In this document: positions 51,930-60,817 of the stretch, piece by piece
Layout of the letters: each line of letters begins with the position of its first letter
Numbering within the stretch: position 1 is the stretch's first letter
Source of the DNA: Aurantiochytrium sp. KH105
Lineage: Eukaryota; Sar; Bigyra; Thraustochytrida; Thraustochytriidae
NCBI GenBank assembly: GCA_003116975.1
Contig: BGKB01000026.1
Coordinates: 930,001-994,000 of the forward strand
DNA: 64,000 nt
Reading direction: 5' to 3'
Translations under genes and position numbers: made by a program
The notes under the pieces: generated by a model
Database searches by the model: none
What the model saw: the letters and a program-made list of their open reading frames with translations, nothing else
Told to the model about the DNA's origin: nothing

Positions 51930-53312
51930 CTATACGGCAAAGTCAAAGGAGTTAACCCGCTCGCGCGTGCCAACATCGTTCGGAGGCATCTCCGACGGCG
52001 GCTTTGGTGAGTATTTCGGGCTCTGGCCGAATGCTGAGGACGAGGACGAGGAAGAAGAAGAGGTAGAGGCAAGATTGGCGGCGTCCGAATTCCACGGAGA
52101 ACTCTGTTGATCAGGGTACCCGGTTGCCCCGAGATCTCTCCCCGAACCGAGGTCCGTCCCAGATCCGCCCATCAGCGCCAAACCCTGAGCAGAGCCCTCC
52201 GAGTCCCAGCCGCCAAGGCTCGAGCCTCGGCTGCGCAAAGACATGTTTGACATGACGGAGCTGCGCCGCGACGAGACGGACATGGAAGCGGTGCGCGAAA
52301 CCAACGAGGGGTCTAGTTGGCCGAGTTGTCCGAAGGGGGCAGATTCATCGAGCGGAAAGTGATCCTCGCCGTTCGATCCGAGGGGTTGGCCACGATCTGA
52401 AGCTGTGCTGCCCGAGGGAGCCCAGGCGCCGTGCTCGCTCGACATGGACTCGGATGGCATGCGTCGGGTCTCCATGGCGTTGACACCGTAATCGTGCTGC
52501 TGTTGCTGTTGCTGTAGCTGCTGCTGCTGCTGCTGCCAGGAACGCTTGACCGGGTCAGAGGTTTCAGCTCCCGAGCCAGCACCTGTAGCGTTCTCGCCTT
52601 CGGAGTCCTTCTCGAGCAGACACGCGTACGCAGGAAGCCGAGCGGCCACATCAAAGTGTGCGCGCAGCTTGTCGTGCATCATGCCCACTAGAGAAGCGCG
52701 TTCCGCCGTGAGCTCGGCTTGATTCGAGAAAATGCTCGCTGCCGACGCCGAACGGCTGGTGTAGAACTTTGTGTTGCTCGAATCGCGCACGCGAAGGACC
52801 GGGTTTTCAATGTGTACAGAAAAGAGCCGTCCATCACAAATACCAAAGGAGAAGTTGTCATCATCGCGCAGCATGTCTGGGCGCTCGGAAAGAGCCTCTG
52901 TGAAACGCGTGACACCGCTGTCCGAGTTCTCCACGAGGACGCCCTTTTTCAGCTTGTTGGTCTCGTCTGAAAAACCGGTTTGCCCGTAGAGTTCAAAGCT
53001 GTGGACCACCTCAACATCGGAGATAACGAGCAAGATATCGGTGCGGTCCACACGGGGCAGCTTGCCCCAGTACACGTCGCCTTTGGCCATGCTTACGGCG
53101 ACGGGGTTGGACCACTCTTCCTTGCCGAGTCGCTTCACAAAGATGCCCACGCTGGTGGTCGTGCTCTGCTTTCCGCGGGGCAGTTTCCGAAAAAACACGA
53201 TGGCCCGCGCGTTGACCATGACGCTCGGCGGGAGCACCGCCAGGTCCTTCATCAGCTCCGTCAGCCGGAACGACTTGACGCACCGCTGCACCTGCTCCTT
53301 GATGGTGGACAT
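51930..53312 (-). CDS. SYLF (Ysc84/SH3YL1-type) domain protein
   Basis: This is a 460-residue protein. Residues about 25-215 read like the SYLF domain: an early PPSVMVNARAIVFFR strand, SVGIFVKRLGKEEWSNPVAV, DILLVISDVEVVHSF, and ICDGRLFSVHIENPVLRVRD followed by NTKFYTS. In SH3YL1 and yeast Ysc84 this fold binds phosphoinositides or actin at endocytic sites. The usual Gly-rich stretch between the first strands is shorter and less Gly-rich here, so ligand binding is uncertain. Residues about 270-460 are disordered: a poly-Gln run near 285, then Ser/Gly-rich sequence ending SFDFAV. Unlike SH3YL1 there is no SH3 domain. I use the ATG at 53312; the frame's upstream start is TTG. Confidence 0.75.
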   Translation of the reverse strand: MSTIKEQVQRCVKSFRLTELMKDLAVLPPSVMVNARAIVFFRKLPRGKQSTTTSVGIFVKRLGKEEWSNPVAVSMAKGDVYWGKLPRVDRTDILLVISDVEVVHSFELYGQTGFSDETNKLKKGVLVENSDSGVTRFTEALSERPDMLRDDDNFSFGICDGRLFSVHIENPVLRVRDSSNTKFYTSRSASAASIFSNQAELTAERASLVGMMHDKLRAHFDVAARLPAYACLLEKDSEGENATGAGSGAETSDPVKRSWQQQQQQLQQQQQQHDYGVNAMETRRMPSESMSSEHGAWAPSGSTASDRGQPLGSNGEDHFPLDESAPFGQLGQLDPSLVSRTASMSVSSRRSSVMSNMSLRSRGSSLGGWDSEGSAQGLALMGGSGTDLGSGRDLGATGYPDQQSSPWNSDAANLASTSSSSSSSSSAFGQSPKYSPKPPSEMPPNDVGTRERVNSFDFAV

Positions 53313-54555
53313 CTTGCGCTGCGCCCCAAAGCTCAAGCCCGAACTCTACGCACGCTCGTACGTGCGTGCGCGCGTGCGTGCGTTTCTCCGTCTTCAGAAG
53401 CGAAGCGCGCCGCGGCCTTTTAGCTCTGCCCCGCGCCGCTGCCCTGCTCGAGCCCGCGCGCGAAGGCGTCCTCGTCCTGCTGCTGCTGCGGCTCGATCGA
53501 GCCTCTTCTGCGGAGCTTCGCGCCCGCCTTGCCGGGCGCCGCCAACGGAGCGCGGCCGAGCCGAGCGGCGCGCGCTGGCGTGCGCGAGCGCGAGCGCGAG
53601 CGAGCGAGCGAGCGAGCGCCCGGGCGAGCGCGAGAGGCGCGGAGCGAGGCGGCGCGGCGTGAGACTCGGCTCGCGGGGTCGCCGCCTTTGCGATTCTGAT
53701 TCTGCCTCCGCCTCTGCTTCTGCTTCTTCTCCTCCTGCTTCTCCTGCTTCTCCTGCTTCTTCTGCTTCTTTCCTCCAAGTTCTTATCTTCGTCTCCAGTT
53801 CCTGTCGATCTCGAATTCGGTGCTCCCGCGCTTGTTGCGGGAAAAGCCCATTGCGACACGAGCTGCTGCAGCTGCAAAAGTGGCTGGCCAAGGTGGGAAA
53901 ACGCAGCCTCGCGCACGTGCCGAAGACGCCCGGCTGCTGCGCGTGGATTGCGGCGGGAAGGGGCTGGCAAGCAAGAGAGCGTTGTGGTGGACGCGGAGAA
54001 CGAAGCGAAGGAGCGACCCCGAGTGGTCGGTCGATGTGAGGGACCCGAGAGTGCCGTTGACGAGGTGCGGCGCGTACCTTGAAGCAGGATCTGCGGCGAC
54101 TTGCTGTTTGTCGCTGCGAGAATATTGCAGCTGCAGCTGCAGCCAGCTGAAGGCGTGACGAAAGGCGGCTGGGTTGCGCTGTATCGCAAGCTGCAGCAGC
54201 TGCAGCAGCTGTCTTTGTGTGGCGGCGTTCGGCGGTGGTCCACTGCCACGTGCACACGATGATCATCGAATCGAGCAATCAATCGAGCGACTGCGAGCCG
54301 CAGACGATCGCCGTCTTGCTGATCAGACGACGAGTGCGTGCGCGCGAGCGAGCAAGCGTGCATGCACGTGCCGAGCGGCTTATTTTATAATCGCGAGCCT
54401 GAAGACGCGCTGATGGCCGGGCACGCATGCACGCATGCATGCATGCATGCGTGCACACGAAGAATGTGCAAGTTGTCGGGTATTTGACGACATCAGCCAG
54501 CAAAACCCTGTGACGAAGAAGACGAAGTCGCCGCGTCCAGAGCGCGGCCGCGACC
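53313..54555. promoter_or_regulatory. Divergent promoter between the SYLF gene and PNGase
   Basis: GC-rich, 1.2 kb. It contains GCGA and CGAGCGAG repeats (about 53580-53620), a pyrimidine (TTCTCCTGC)-type repeat (about 53704-53775) and a GCATGCAT run near 54425-54450. Open frames here are repeat translations. No gene is seen. Confidence 0.5.
53704..53775. repeat. Pyrimidine-rich CTTCTCCTG-type repeat
   Basis: Imperfect 6- to 9-bp units with one strand almost all pyrimidine. It could form a triplex-prone tract. Confidence 0.7.
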
Positions 54556-55557
54556 ATGGCGGACGGCGCGCAAGAGTTCGCGGGGAGGCTGCGAGGGGGG
54601 CGCAGCACGCGCGCCCGGCACGAAGATGCCGCGCTACAGGCCCGTGCGGCCGCGGCAGTGCCGGCGCGGGAGATGGCCACGAAACTGGGCTTGCAGCAGA
54701 CACCGCCCGCGGAGAGCGACGAGTCCGCCGGGCAGACGACGCAGTGGGCCCTGGGGTGGGCCCAGCGGCTTGGCGCAGAGGACAGAGACCGTCTGCTGAT
54801 GGAGCTCATGCGATGGTTCAAGCACGACTTCTTCAAGTGGGCCGGCAAACTCCCGTGTCCAGGGTGCGAGAGTGATGACACGCACTGTCTCCGGGGCACC
54901 GAGCCTCTCGATCATGAGCGCGCAGATCTTGCAGGTCGCGTCGAAATTCACGAATGCAAAGCTTGCGGCGCCGAATTTCGTTTCCCGCGTTATAATTGTC
55001 CGGGCAAGCTCCTCGAAACGCGTCTAGGACGGTGCGGTGAGTGGGCAAACTGCTTCGGACTCTTGCTCCGTGCCCTCGGCTTTGAGGCGCGATACGTGCT
55101 CGATTGGACCGACCACGTGTGGTGCGAGGTCTGGAGCGACCGCGTTTCCCGCTGGGTGCATTGCGACTGCTGCGAGGGCCCTGGCACCATCGATTCTCCC
55201 CTCATGTATGAGGCGGGATGGGGCAAGAAACTCAACTATATTGTCGCATTTGCTCCGGACCACGTCGTGGACGTCACACGGCGTTATACACAAGATTTTG
55301 AGGCGCTCAAGCCTCGACGCACTGCCGCCTCGGAGACTGTTATCGAAACGCTCATCTTTGACGCGCACCGCCAGGCCGCGCGCACCGCCACTCCTTCTGA
55401 TGCCACGGTCACGCGTGCACGCCTCCTCATGGAGCAGTTCTCTTTTATGGACGCTGCCAATCGGGATCTCAAGGATGCCGAGCAGCAGGGCCGCGTCTCT
55501 GGCGAAGCTGAATGGAAGCGGCTTCGTGGCGAGGATGGCGCTGGAGCGGCGTCATGA
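54556..55557 (+). CDS. NGLY1: Peptide:N-glycanase
   Basis: A 333-residue cytosolic de-N-glycosylase acting on misfolded glycoproteins in ER-associated degradation (NGLY1/yeast Png1). It has the transglutaminase fold with Cys near 160 in GRCGEWANCF, His near 188 in TDHVWCEVW, and Asp near 204 in WVHCDCCEG. The zinc site is CPGC (about 102-105) plus CKAC (about 136-139). The family signature FRFPRYN and GWGKKLNYIVAF are present. Human NGLY1 has PUB and PAW domains; here only the core is present, as in yeast Png1 (363 residues). The N-terminal ~50 residues are Ala/Arg-rich. The C-terminal ~50 residues are helical. The ATG at 54556 has a purine-C-C context and is followed by MADGAQE. Confidence 0.93.
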   Translation: MADGAQEFAGRLRGGRSTRARHEDAALQARAAAAVPAREMATKLGLQQTPPAESDESAGQTTQWALGWAQRLGAEDRDRLLMELMRWFKHDFFKWAGKLPCPGCESDDTHCLRGTEPLDHERADLAGRVEIHECKACGAEFRFPRYNCPGKLLETRLGRCGEWANCFGLLLRALGFEARYVLDWTDHVWCEVWSDRVSRWVHCDCCEGPGTIDSPLMYEAGWGKKLNYIVAFAPDHVVDVTRRYTQDFEALKPRRTAASETVIETLIFDAHRQAARTATPSDATVTRARLLMEQFSFMDAANRDLKDAEQQGRVSGEAEWKRLRGEDGAGAAS

Positions 55558-55694
55558 GTACAAACGTAAAGGTGTTGCTGGGAAGCTGCGCAATTGCATG
55601 CAAGCGAGAGAATACAAGACACCGACTCAGGGACAAAAGGCAAGGACAAGGATTGCAAGAAATGAAATGAAGGCATCGTGTTTGTTCTCATGAG

Positions 55695-57374
55695 CTAGCT
55701 CGATGAAACAGCTTCTTGTGCTCTCACCCCGAGAGCACTATTTTCTCGAGCGCGGACGAACGCCGTGTCGTCCAAAGACAGGTATTCGATTAGCTCGACG
55801 AGTGCAAAGGTATCCTTGGCGCAGTATCGCACAAGGTCCGCTGCCAGCGCCTCACGTTGCTTCGCCGATGTATTCTCTTTATTGTAAATGAACCAAGCAA
55901 TTTGGGCGTCTTGCCCGTTAGAGACGGCGCCGCCATCCGTGTATCTCACCTCGGAATTTGGAATGCCCTTGACCACGGCCTTGAGCGAGAACGACCCCAT
56001 CTGTTCTGGCGCATAATAGTGCTCTTTGCAGAGCTTGAGCGTGCAAACCATCCGAGACTGAACTTTTTGGAGCGCTTCTTTGATGTCCTTGCACGAAGGG
56101 TGGTTGGCTAGCTTCTTGAGGACTGAGCGTTCGGCCGCAATTGAGTGCACAAAAATTGGCCCTTCCTTCCCGACAGCCTCGAGCAAGGAGTCTGCAAATC
56201 GACGATGTACATTGTCCAGATCAAACGAGAGAAAAGACGCTCCACCGTCCAATGAGGGTGTCTCGCCTGGACTCGACCATTTGTGCACGGACCACTGAAA
56301 AGGAATTGCGTCTCGAGGTGTTGAGCCTGCGAGGACTGGAACAATCTGCTGCACCGTCTCAAAGTCCATACTATAGCGCGGCCACGGCAATGAGCACAGC
56401 ATTGGTCTGACCTTTGCGCTCCGCACGGCAATGTTTTTTTCGTGCGCTCGGTGAATTGTCCTATGCAAGGGTGTTTTCAAGCTTTTTGCTGGAACGTCTC
56501 GCAAATCAGCGATGCCTTTTGCAGCAAACTCCTTGCTTAGAACGCGCCCGGTGTTTGGGAGAATGCGAACAGGAATCTCGGCTTCCGGATGAATGTGTCG
56601 TTCGCATTGCTCTAAAAACTCGCAAGGAAACGGTTTATTGCAATGCGATCCGACCTCGACCTCTGGACAAGGTGCGTCCTCGACTAAAACGTGCTCGTGC
56701 ATCCATGCAATCTCCTCTTCGATGGCGAGAAATCTTGCGCGTGTTTCGTCGCTCGTTGTCTCATTGGTTTTACTTTCGTCGGCACTCAGCGGCAAGCCGT
56801 CTTCATCCGAGTAAGATGAAAGTGGCAATGTTGTCAAGGTAAAGAGGCCTTGGTAACGCTCTTGGTCCGTGAGTGCTGGGTCCGCTTTTGGCAGCTTGAA
56901 TTCGCCGTTGATGCTCGCGAGCGAGGCCTTGCGCAGATCGACGCTGCCATCGCGACGGATCACGTACGATTGCACCGCCAAATCCATGAGATGGTCCTCG
57001 CGTACGGAGGAAGAAGACTTGACCTCGATGAGGTCCCAGGTATATTCGTTCTCACGAGCGCGTTCGAGAACATCGGCTCGCACAAGGACCCCATCGACCT
57101 CAAAGGTCGCCTCGTAGATTCTCTGCACGTCGGGATCACAGAGCGCCTCATACGTGGCTGCGAGGGCGTTGTCCATGCTCCGGTTTGAGCTGAGGTCCAC
57201 GCCCGGTCCAAAGTACGTGGGCACGAAGCGTTGTAGCCGCTCGCCCACGGCCAGCGGGAAGCTCGCGCTCTCCTCCACTGCTGGTGGTTCGTGGACCAAA
57301 AGCCATGCTCGCTTGCGGCAGCGCAGGCTGCCCATCACCAGCGTCTTGTTCAGTCTCCTCGTGAACGACTGCAT
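55695..57374 (-). CDS. DUF2779 protein with Cas4/RecB-like Fe-S nuclease domain
   Basis: This 559-residue protein has the arrangement of a bacterial DUF2779 family member. The N-terminal half looks like a RecB/Cas4-type nuclease: GSLRCRKRAWLL gives the first Cys, DGVLVRADVLER the Asp, and DLIEVKSSSS the Glu-x-Lys motif. HCNKPFPCEFLEQC (about 235-250) supplies three closely spaced Cys, consistent with a 4Fe-4S cluster. The C-terminal half (about 310-545) is DUF2779, RNase H-like, starting YSMDFETVQQIVPVLAG and ending RYCAKDTFALVEL, with Asp/Glu positions of a DEDD-type nuclease. DNA or RNA processing is the likely role; the substrate is unknown. It is common in bacteria and unexpected here, so horizontal transfer is plausible. 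The gene shares its neighbours' GC-rich style. I use the ATG at 57374; the frame's upstream start is TTG. Confidence 0.8.
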   Translation of the reverse strand: MQSFTRRLNKTLVMGSLRCRKRAWLLVHEPPAVEESASFPLAVGERLQRFVPTYFGPGVDLSSNRSMDNALAATYEALCDPDVQRIYEATFEVDGVLVRADVLERARENEYTWDLIEVKSSSSVREDHLMDLAVQSYVIRRDGSVDLRKASLASINGEFKLPKADPALTDQERYQGLFTLTTLPLSSYSDEDGLPLSADESKTNETTSDETRARFLAIEEEIAWMHEHVLVEDAPCPEVEVGSHCNKPFPCEFLEQCERHIHPEAEIPVRILPNTGRVLSKEFAAKGIADLRDVPAKSLKTPLHRTIHRAHEKNIAVRSAKVRPMLCSLPWPRYSMDFETVQQIVPVLAGSTPRDAIPFQWSVHKWSSPGETPSLDGGASFLSFDLDNVHRRFADSLLEAVGKEGPIFVHSIAAERSVLKKLANHPSCKDIKEALQKVQSRMVCTLKLCKEHYYAPEQMGSFSLKAVVKGIPNSEVRYTDGGAVSNGQDAQIAWFIYNKENTSAKQREALAADLVRYCAKDTFALVELIEYLSLDDTAFVRARENSALGVRAQEAVSSS

Positions 57375-57869
57375 GCCCCTTGGGCGCGAGGAGCACGTCT
57401 CCTCGGGCAACCGAGAGCGAGAGAAGCAGCCTGCCAGCCGCGGTCACGAAATATTCTGGTTCATACCTCTTTGGCGAGCCGAGCGAACTCTCGCTTCTTA
57501 CACGAGGACAACGCAATGCGATGAATCAGTTGTCTCCAAGACGGTTCGCACGAGCCTCTGAATCGCCGCAAGCGCTGCCGCGTCGTCATCCCAGCCAGCA
57601 GCAGGTCATGGCGCCGGTCACCAGCACAGACAAGGAGCCTGGCGATAAGCTGACACGACCATGTCGTCTCCGTCCGCTTCACACAAGCCTCGCGCCGTCG
57701 TCATCCATGACACGCCTCAAGTTTTTCATTGTACTACATGACTACGCTCGACTACGCTTGCTAGGCCTATACCATGGCCACATGCCACAGCCATGGCACA
57801 GGCGGTCGCATCGAACAGGTCCAGCCGAGAATGTGACGCTGCCGTCCGTCAAAAGCTGACCGTCGCGCG

Positions 57870-57930
57870 CCAAGCCAAGCCAAGCCAAGCCAAGCCGAGC
57901 CGAGCCGAGCCGAGCCGAGCCGAGCCAAGC
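57870..57930. repeat. (AGCCA)n-(AGCCG)n pentanucleotide repeat
   Basis: About 12 units, changing from CCAAG to CCGAG midway. Confidence 0.85.
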
Positions 57931-58329
57931 CAGCGTTCGTGAAAATCCGGCCTTTGGGCAACCTTTGGGGGAAGAATTGTTCCGGCAACGCTTGCCGCGT
58001 GGGGGGAGGCTTGAGCTTTACAGGGAAGCTTTGCATCGTCATCGTCAGCATCACGAGGTTGCTGCAGCCAGCTGCTACTGGATGCTGCATTGCTGGTGCA
58101 TGCAACAGTCGCTGCCATGCTGTACGTCTTGCGCGTCGCCTGACCTTGAGCAGCTGCTGTTGGCAGAGCTGAACTGCGAGAGGACGTATAGTGAAATGCA
58201 TCGGGCTGTCAAGTCATGTGGCGAGCACAAAGATGGTAACAGAGCCGGATCCGAAGCGAAGCAAATCCGGATTGTCGCCCTGCGCAGCAGAAAGCTTTCA
58301 GCAGGCAACAGTGCGTTGGAGTACGTACG

Positions 58330-58335
58330 TATAAA
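58330..58335 (+). promoter_or_regulatory. TATA box candidate of SDR1
   Basis: TATAAA, 29-34 bp upstream of the SDR1 ATG. If used, the leader would be nearly absent, so it may instead serve a start further down or be chance. Confidence 0.3.
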
Positions 58336-58363
58336 GGTGACTGAGCGGCATTCCTGCGCGAAG

Positions 58364-59062
58364 ATGACAAAACTCGCCGTCGTTGTCGGCGCCTCGCGCG
58401 GCGTTGGCTTGGGGCTGGCCAAGCGCCTCGCCAAGGAGGAGTACCGCGTGATTGGGACGTGCCGCAGCGTACCCGAGGAATTGCAGGGTGATGCGGCGCC
58501 CTTTCAAGTGGTCGAGGGCATCGACGTCGCAGAAGACGCGTGCGTGGACAAGCTGCGAGAAGCCCTTGCCAAAGAATCACGCATTGATCTCCTCGTCTTC
58601 AATGCCGGCGTCAACACTGATATTGGCAATGACATCGACAGCGTGGACAAGCTTAATCTTGACGGCGCCCTTATGCAAATGAACACGAACTGCCTTGGCG
58701 CTGCGCGCACGATGAAAGCCCTCGGCGAAAAGCTTGGCGAAGGAAGCAAAGTTATCCTCGTGAGCTCGCGGTACGGGTCCATCGAAGACAACGGCAGCGT
58801 CGGGGGTGATCACGGCTACCGCATGTCAAAAACCGCCCTCAACATGCTCGGCAAGTGCCTTAGTCTCGAGTATGCGCCCAAAGGTATCGTTCTTGCGCTC
58901 TTGCATCCGGGTCTTGTGTCTACGGAGATGACGAGTTTTCACAAGGATGGCATCTCTGTCGAGGAGTCGGTCGAGGGCTTTATGCAGCGCATCAACACTC
59001 TGTCCAAGGAGCAGCATGGTCACTTTCTTCACGCCGTTTCTGGAGAAGAGCTGCCTTGGTAG
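58364..59062 (+). CDS. Short-chain dehydrogenase/reductase, copy 1
   Basis: A 232-residue classical SDR with an NAD(P)-binding Rossmann fold. VVGASRGVGLGLAKRLA (about 6-22) is the dinucleotide loop, VFNAGV the NAG motif, VSSRYGS the active Ser, and YRMSK (Tyr-x3-Lys) the catalytic pair. The closest styles are short carbonyl reductases and CsgA/C-factor-like SDRs; substrate is unknown. The C-terminus is well conserved with copy 2 (HFLHAVSGEELPW against SFLHAVTGEVLPW). The ATG at 58364 begins the fold directly, and the start context AAGATG is usual. Followed after 376 bp by copy 2. Confidence 0.9.
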   Translation: MTKLAVVVGASRGVGLGLAKRLAKEEYRVIGTCRSVPEELQGDAAPFQVVEGIDVAEDACVDKLREALAKESRIDLLVFNAGVNTDIGNDIDSVDKLNLDGALMQMNTNCLGAARTMKALGEKLGEGSKVILVSSRYGSIEDNGSVGGDHGYRMSKTALNMLGKCLSLEYAPKGIVLALLHPGLVSTEMTSFHKDGISVEESVEGFMQRINTLSKEQHGHFLHAVSGEELPW

Positions 59063-59438
59063 AACGATACGTCGCGGAGCGGATCGCCCGCGGAGCTTTT
59101 TTAGACACACAAAATTATCTACTACTCGTTTTTCAACACATCACCCAACGTCACCCTTTGTTTTTGTTTTTCTTGCAAGGCGCCCGAAGGCGCCCATTGG
59201 TCGCCCATTGCCCATTGTTCCGGTCAAAATCGGTCAAGATCAAAAGCACACTGGCACTGGCTGAGTCGCAGCCTCTGGCAGAGCAGCAAAACTGATTAGG
59301 CCCGAGAGCGCAGCAGCGGCAGTAGCGGTAGAGCGTGAGCGTGGGCGTGGACGTGGGCGTGGGCGTGGACGTGGGCGCGGGAGCTCTGGCACCTCCTACA
59401 CAAAGTCTGTGAGTTAGCGAACGAGAAGCTTGAGCGGG
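59063..59438. other. Spacer between the two SDR genes
   Basis: AT-rich 3' flank of copy 1, then GC-rich DNA with a GTGGGC/GTGGAC hexamer repeat (59336-59386). It serves as the copy 2 promoter. No gene is seen. Confidence 0.6.
59336..59386. repeat. Hexanucleotide (GTGGGC/GTGGAC)n repeat
   Basis: About eight imperfect 6-bp units, about 55 bp upstream of the SDR2 start. Confidence 0.8.
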
Positions 59439-59880
59439 ATGAAGGGACTCGCCGTCGTAGTGGGCGCCTCGCGCGGCGTGGGCTTGGGGCTAGCCAAGCG
59501 CCTCGCCAAGGAGGACTACCGCGTGATTGGGACGTGCCGTAGCGTGCCAGAGGAGCTCCAAGGCGACGCTGCGCCTTTCCAGGTCGTCAAGGACGTTGAC
59601 GTTGCAGAAGACGCATGCGTGGACACTTTGCGCCAAGGACTTGCTGGCGAGGACCATATCGATCTCCTGGTCTTCAACGCTGGAATCGGCGAGCCCGAGT
59701 GGGGCGTTGACCGTGTGGCCGACGTCAAGCTTGACGTTGCCGCGCGCCAAATGAACGTCAACGCCTTTGGCGCCGTGCGCACTCTGCAAGCGCTTGGTGA
59801 CAAATTAGGCAAAGGTAGCAAGGTCCTTCTTGTGACGTCCCGTGTTGGTTCCGTGGCAGACAATGGCTCAGGCGGCAACC

Positions 59881-59914
<34 letters not shown>

Positions 59915-60131
59915 CCTCGGTATGAATCTCAGTCACGAGTTTGGACCCAAGGGAGTCATTGTGACGCTTGTGCATCCGGGCCTCGTGTCCACGAGCATGA
60001 CAGGATTCACGTCTTCTGGCATTTCGGTCGATGAGTCTGTCGATGGCTTCATGCAGCGCATCGACAATCTATCTTCAAAGGACCAGGGTTCTTTTCTTCA
60101 TGCCGTCACCGGTGAGGTCCTGCCTTGGTGA
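59439..60131 (+). CDS. Short-chain dehydrogenase/reductase, copy 2
   Basis: A 230-residue SDR and tandem paralogue of copy 1. VVVGASRGVGLGLAKRLAKE and the following TCRSVPEELQGDAAPFQVV match copy 1 almost exactly; the middle (GIGEPEWGVDRVADVKLD) differs. NAG, TSRVGS with the catalytic Ser, and YRMSK are all present. The substrate-binding part differs most between the copies, so they may have diverged in substrate. The first ATG is at 59439; the frame opens earlier with TTG. It is separated from the SAP30-ING gene by about 690 bp. Confidence 0.9.
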
Positions 60132-60817
60132 GTGAGTGAGCCTTTCAACCTTGCTTTCAACCTGGAAAAATTGCTAAAAGGTTTTCACCACCTCTTTTCC
60201 TTTCCTTGCCTTGCCTTCCCTTGCCCTGTTTCGCTTTGTCTTGTCATCAGTCAGTCAGTCCGTCAGTCAGTCAAAAGCCGGCGAACGCGGTCGCGCCACC
60301 GGCTAGGGAAAGGTCCGCATTTACTGGCTTGCAACCCTGCGGCCAATCCGTCGGGCCAATCCTTCCTTTTTACCCCGTTATAACCTCTCCTCCACGATCC
60401 GAAGCTCTCACTGTCCCCGAGCTCACCTGGCCGCGCGCAGCTGCCTCCAGCGGAGTCGTCTGCTCGCGTCGCAGCCTTGCAGCGCACATCCGCCGCCGCG
60501 ACCGGCACGCGACGCCTGCACGTAAGGCGACGATCGCAGCGCAGGATGCTTGCGCGAAGCGGGCATCGACACCGGCGAAGCACGAAGGCCGCGGCTTTCC
60601 GTCTCGAGGTCACCGCAGACCTGCAAAGCCTGCGTCCTGCCCGCGGCTTGTGCAACGCGCAGCGGCGGCGACGCGCGGCGCGGCGCGGAGCAGCGCGGGC
60701 GCGGCGAGCGCGGGCGCGCGCGGAGGCAGGAGCGCGCGCCGTCGCGCGCGGCGCGCGGCGGACGCGCGGGCGCGCCGGCGGTCGGTCGGTCGGTCGGTCG
60801 ATCGGTCGGTTGGCGCC
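60132..60817. promoter_or_regulatory. Promoter and leader of the SAP30-ING gene
   Basis: CAGT repeats near 60250-60275, then increasingly GC-rich DNA, and (GGTC)n at about 60779-60811 just before the start codon. No gene is seen. Confidence 0.5.
60779..60811. repeat. (GGTC)n tetranucleotide repeat
   Basis: About eight units end 7 bp before the SAP30-ING ATG, so they lie in its leader. Confidence 0.8.

Larger units (their letters stand above)
57375..58363. promoter_or_regulatory. Divergent promoter region between DUF2779 and SDR1
   Basis: About 1 kb with no recognised gene. It holds an AGCCA/AGCCG pentamer repeat (57870-57930) and a TATAAA (58330-58335), 34 bp before the SDR1 start codon. 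Confidence 0.5.
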
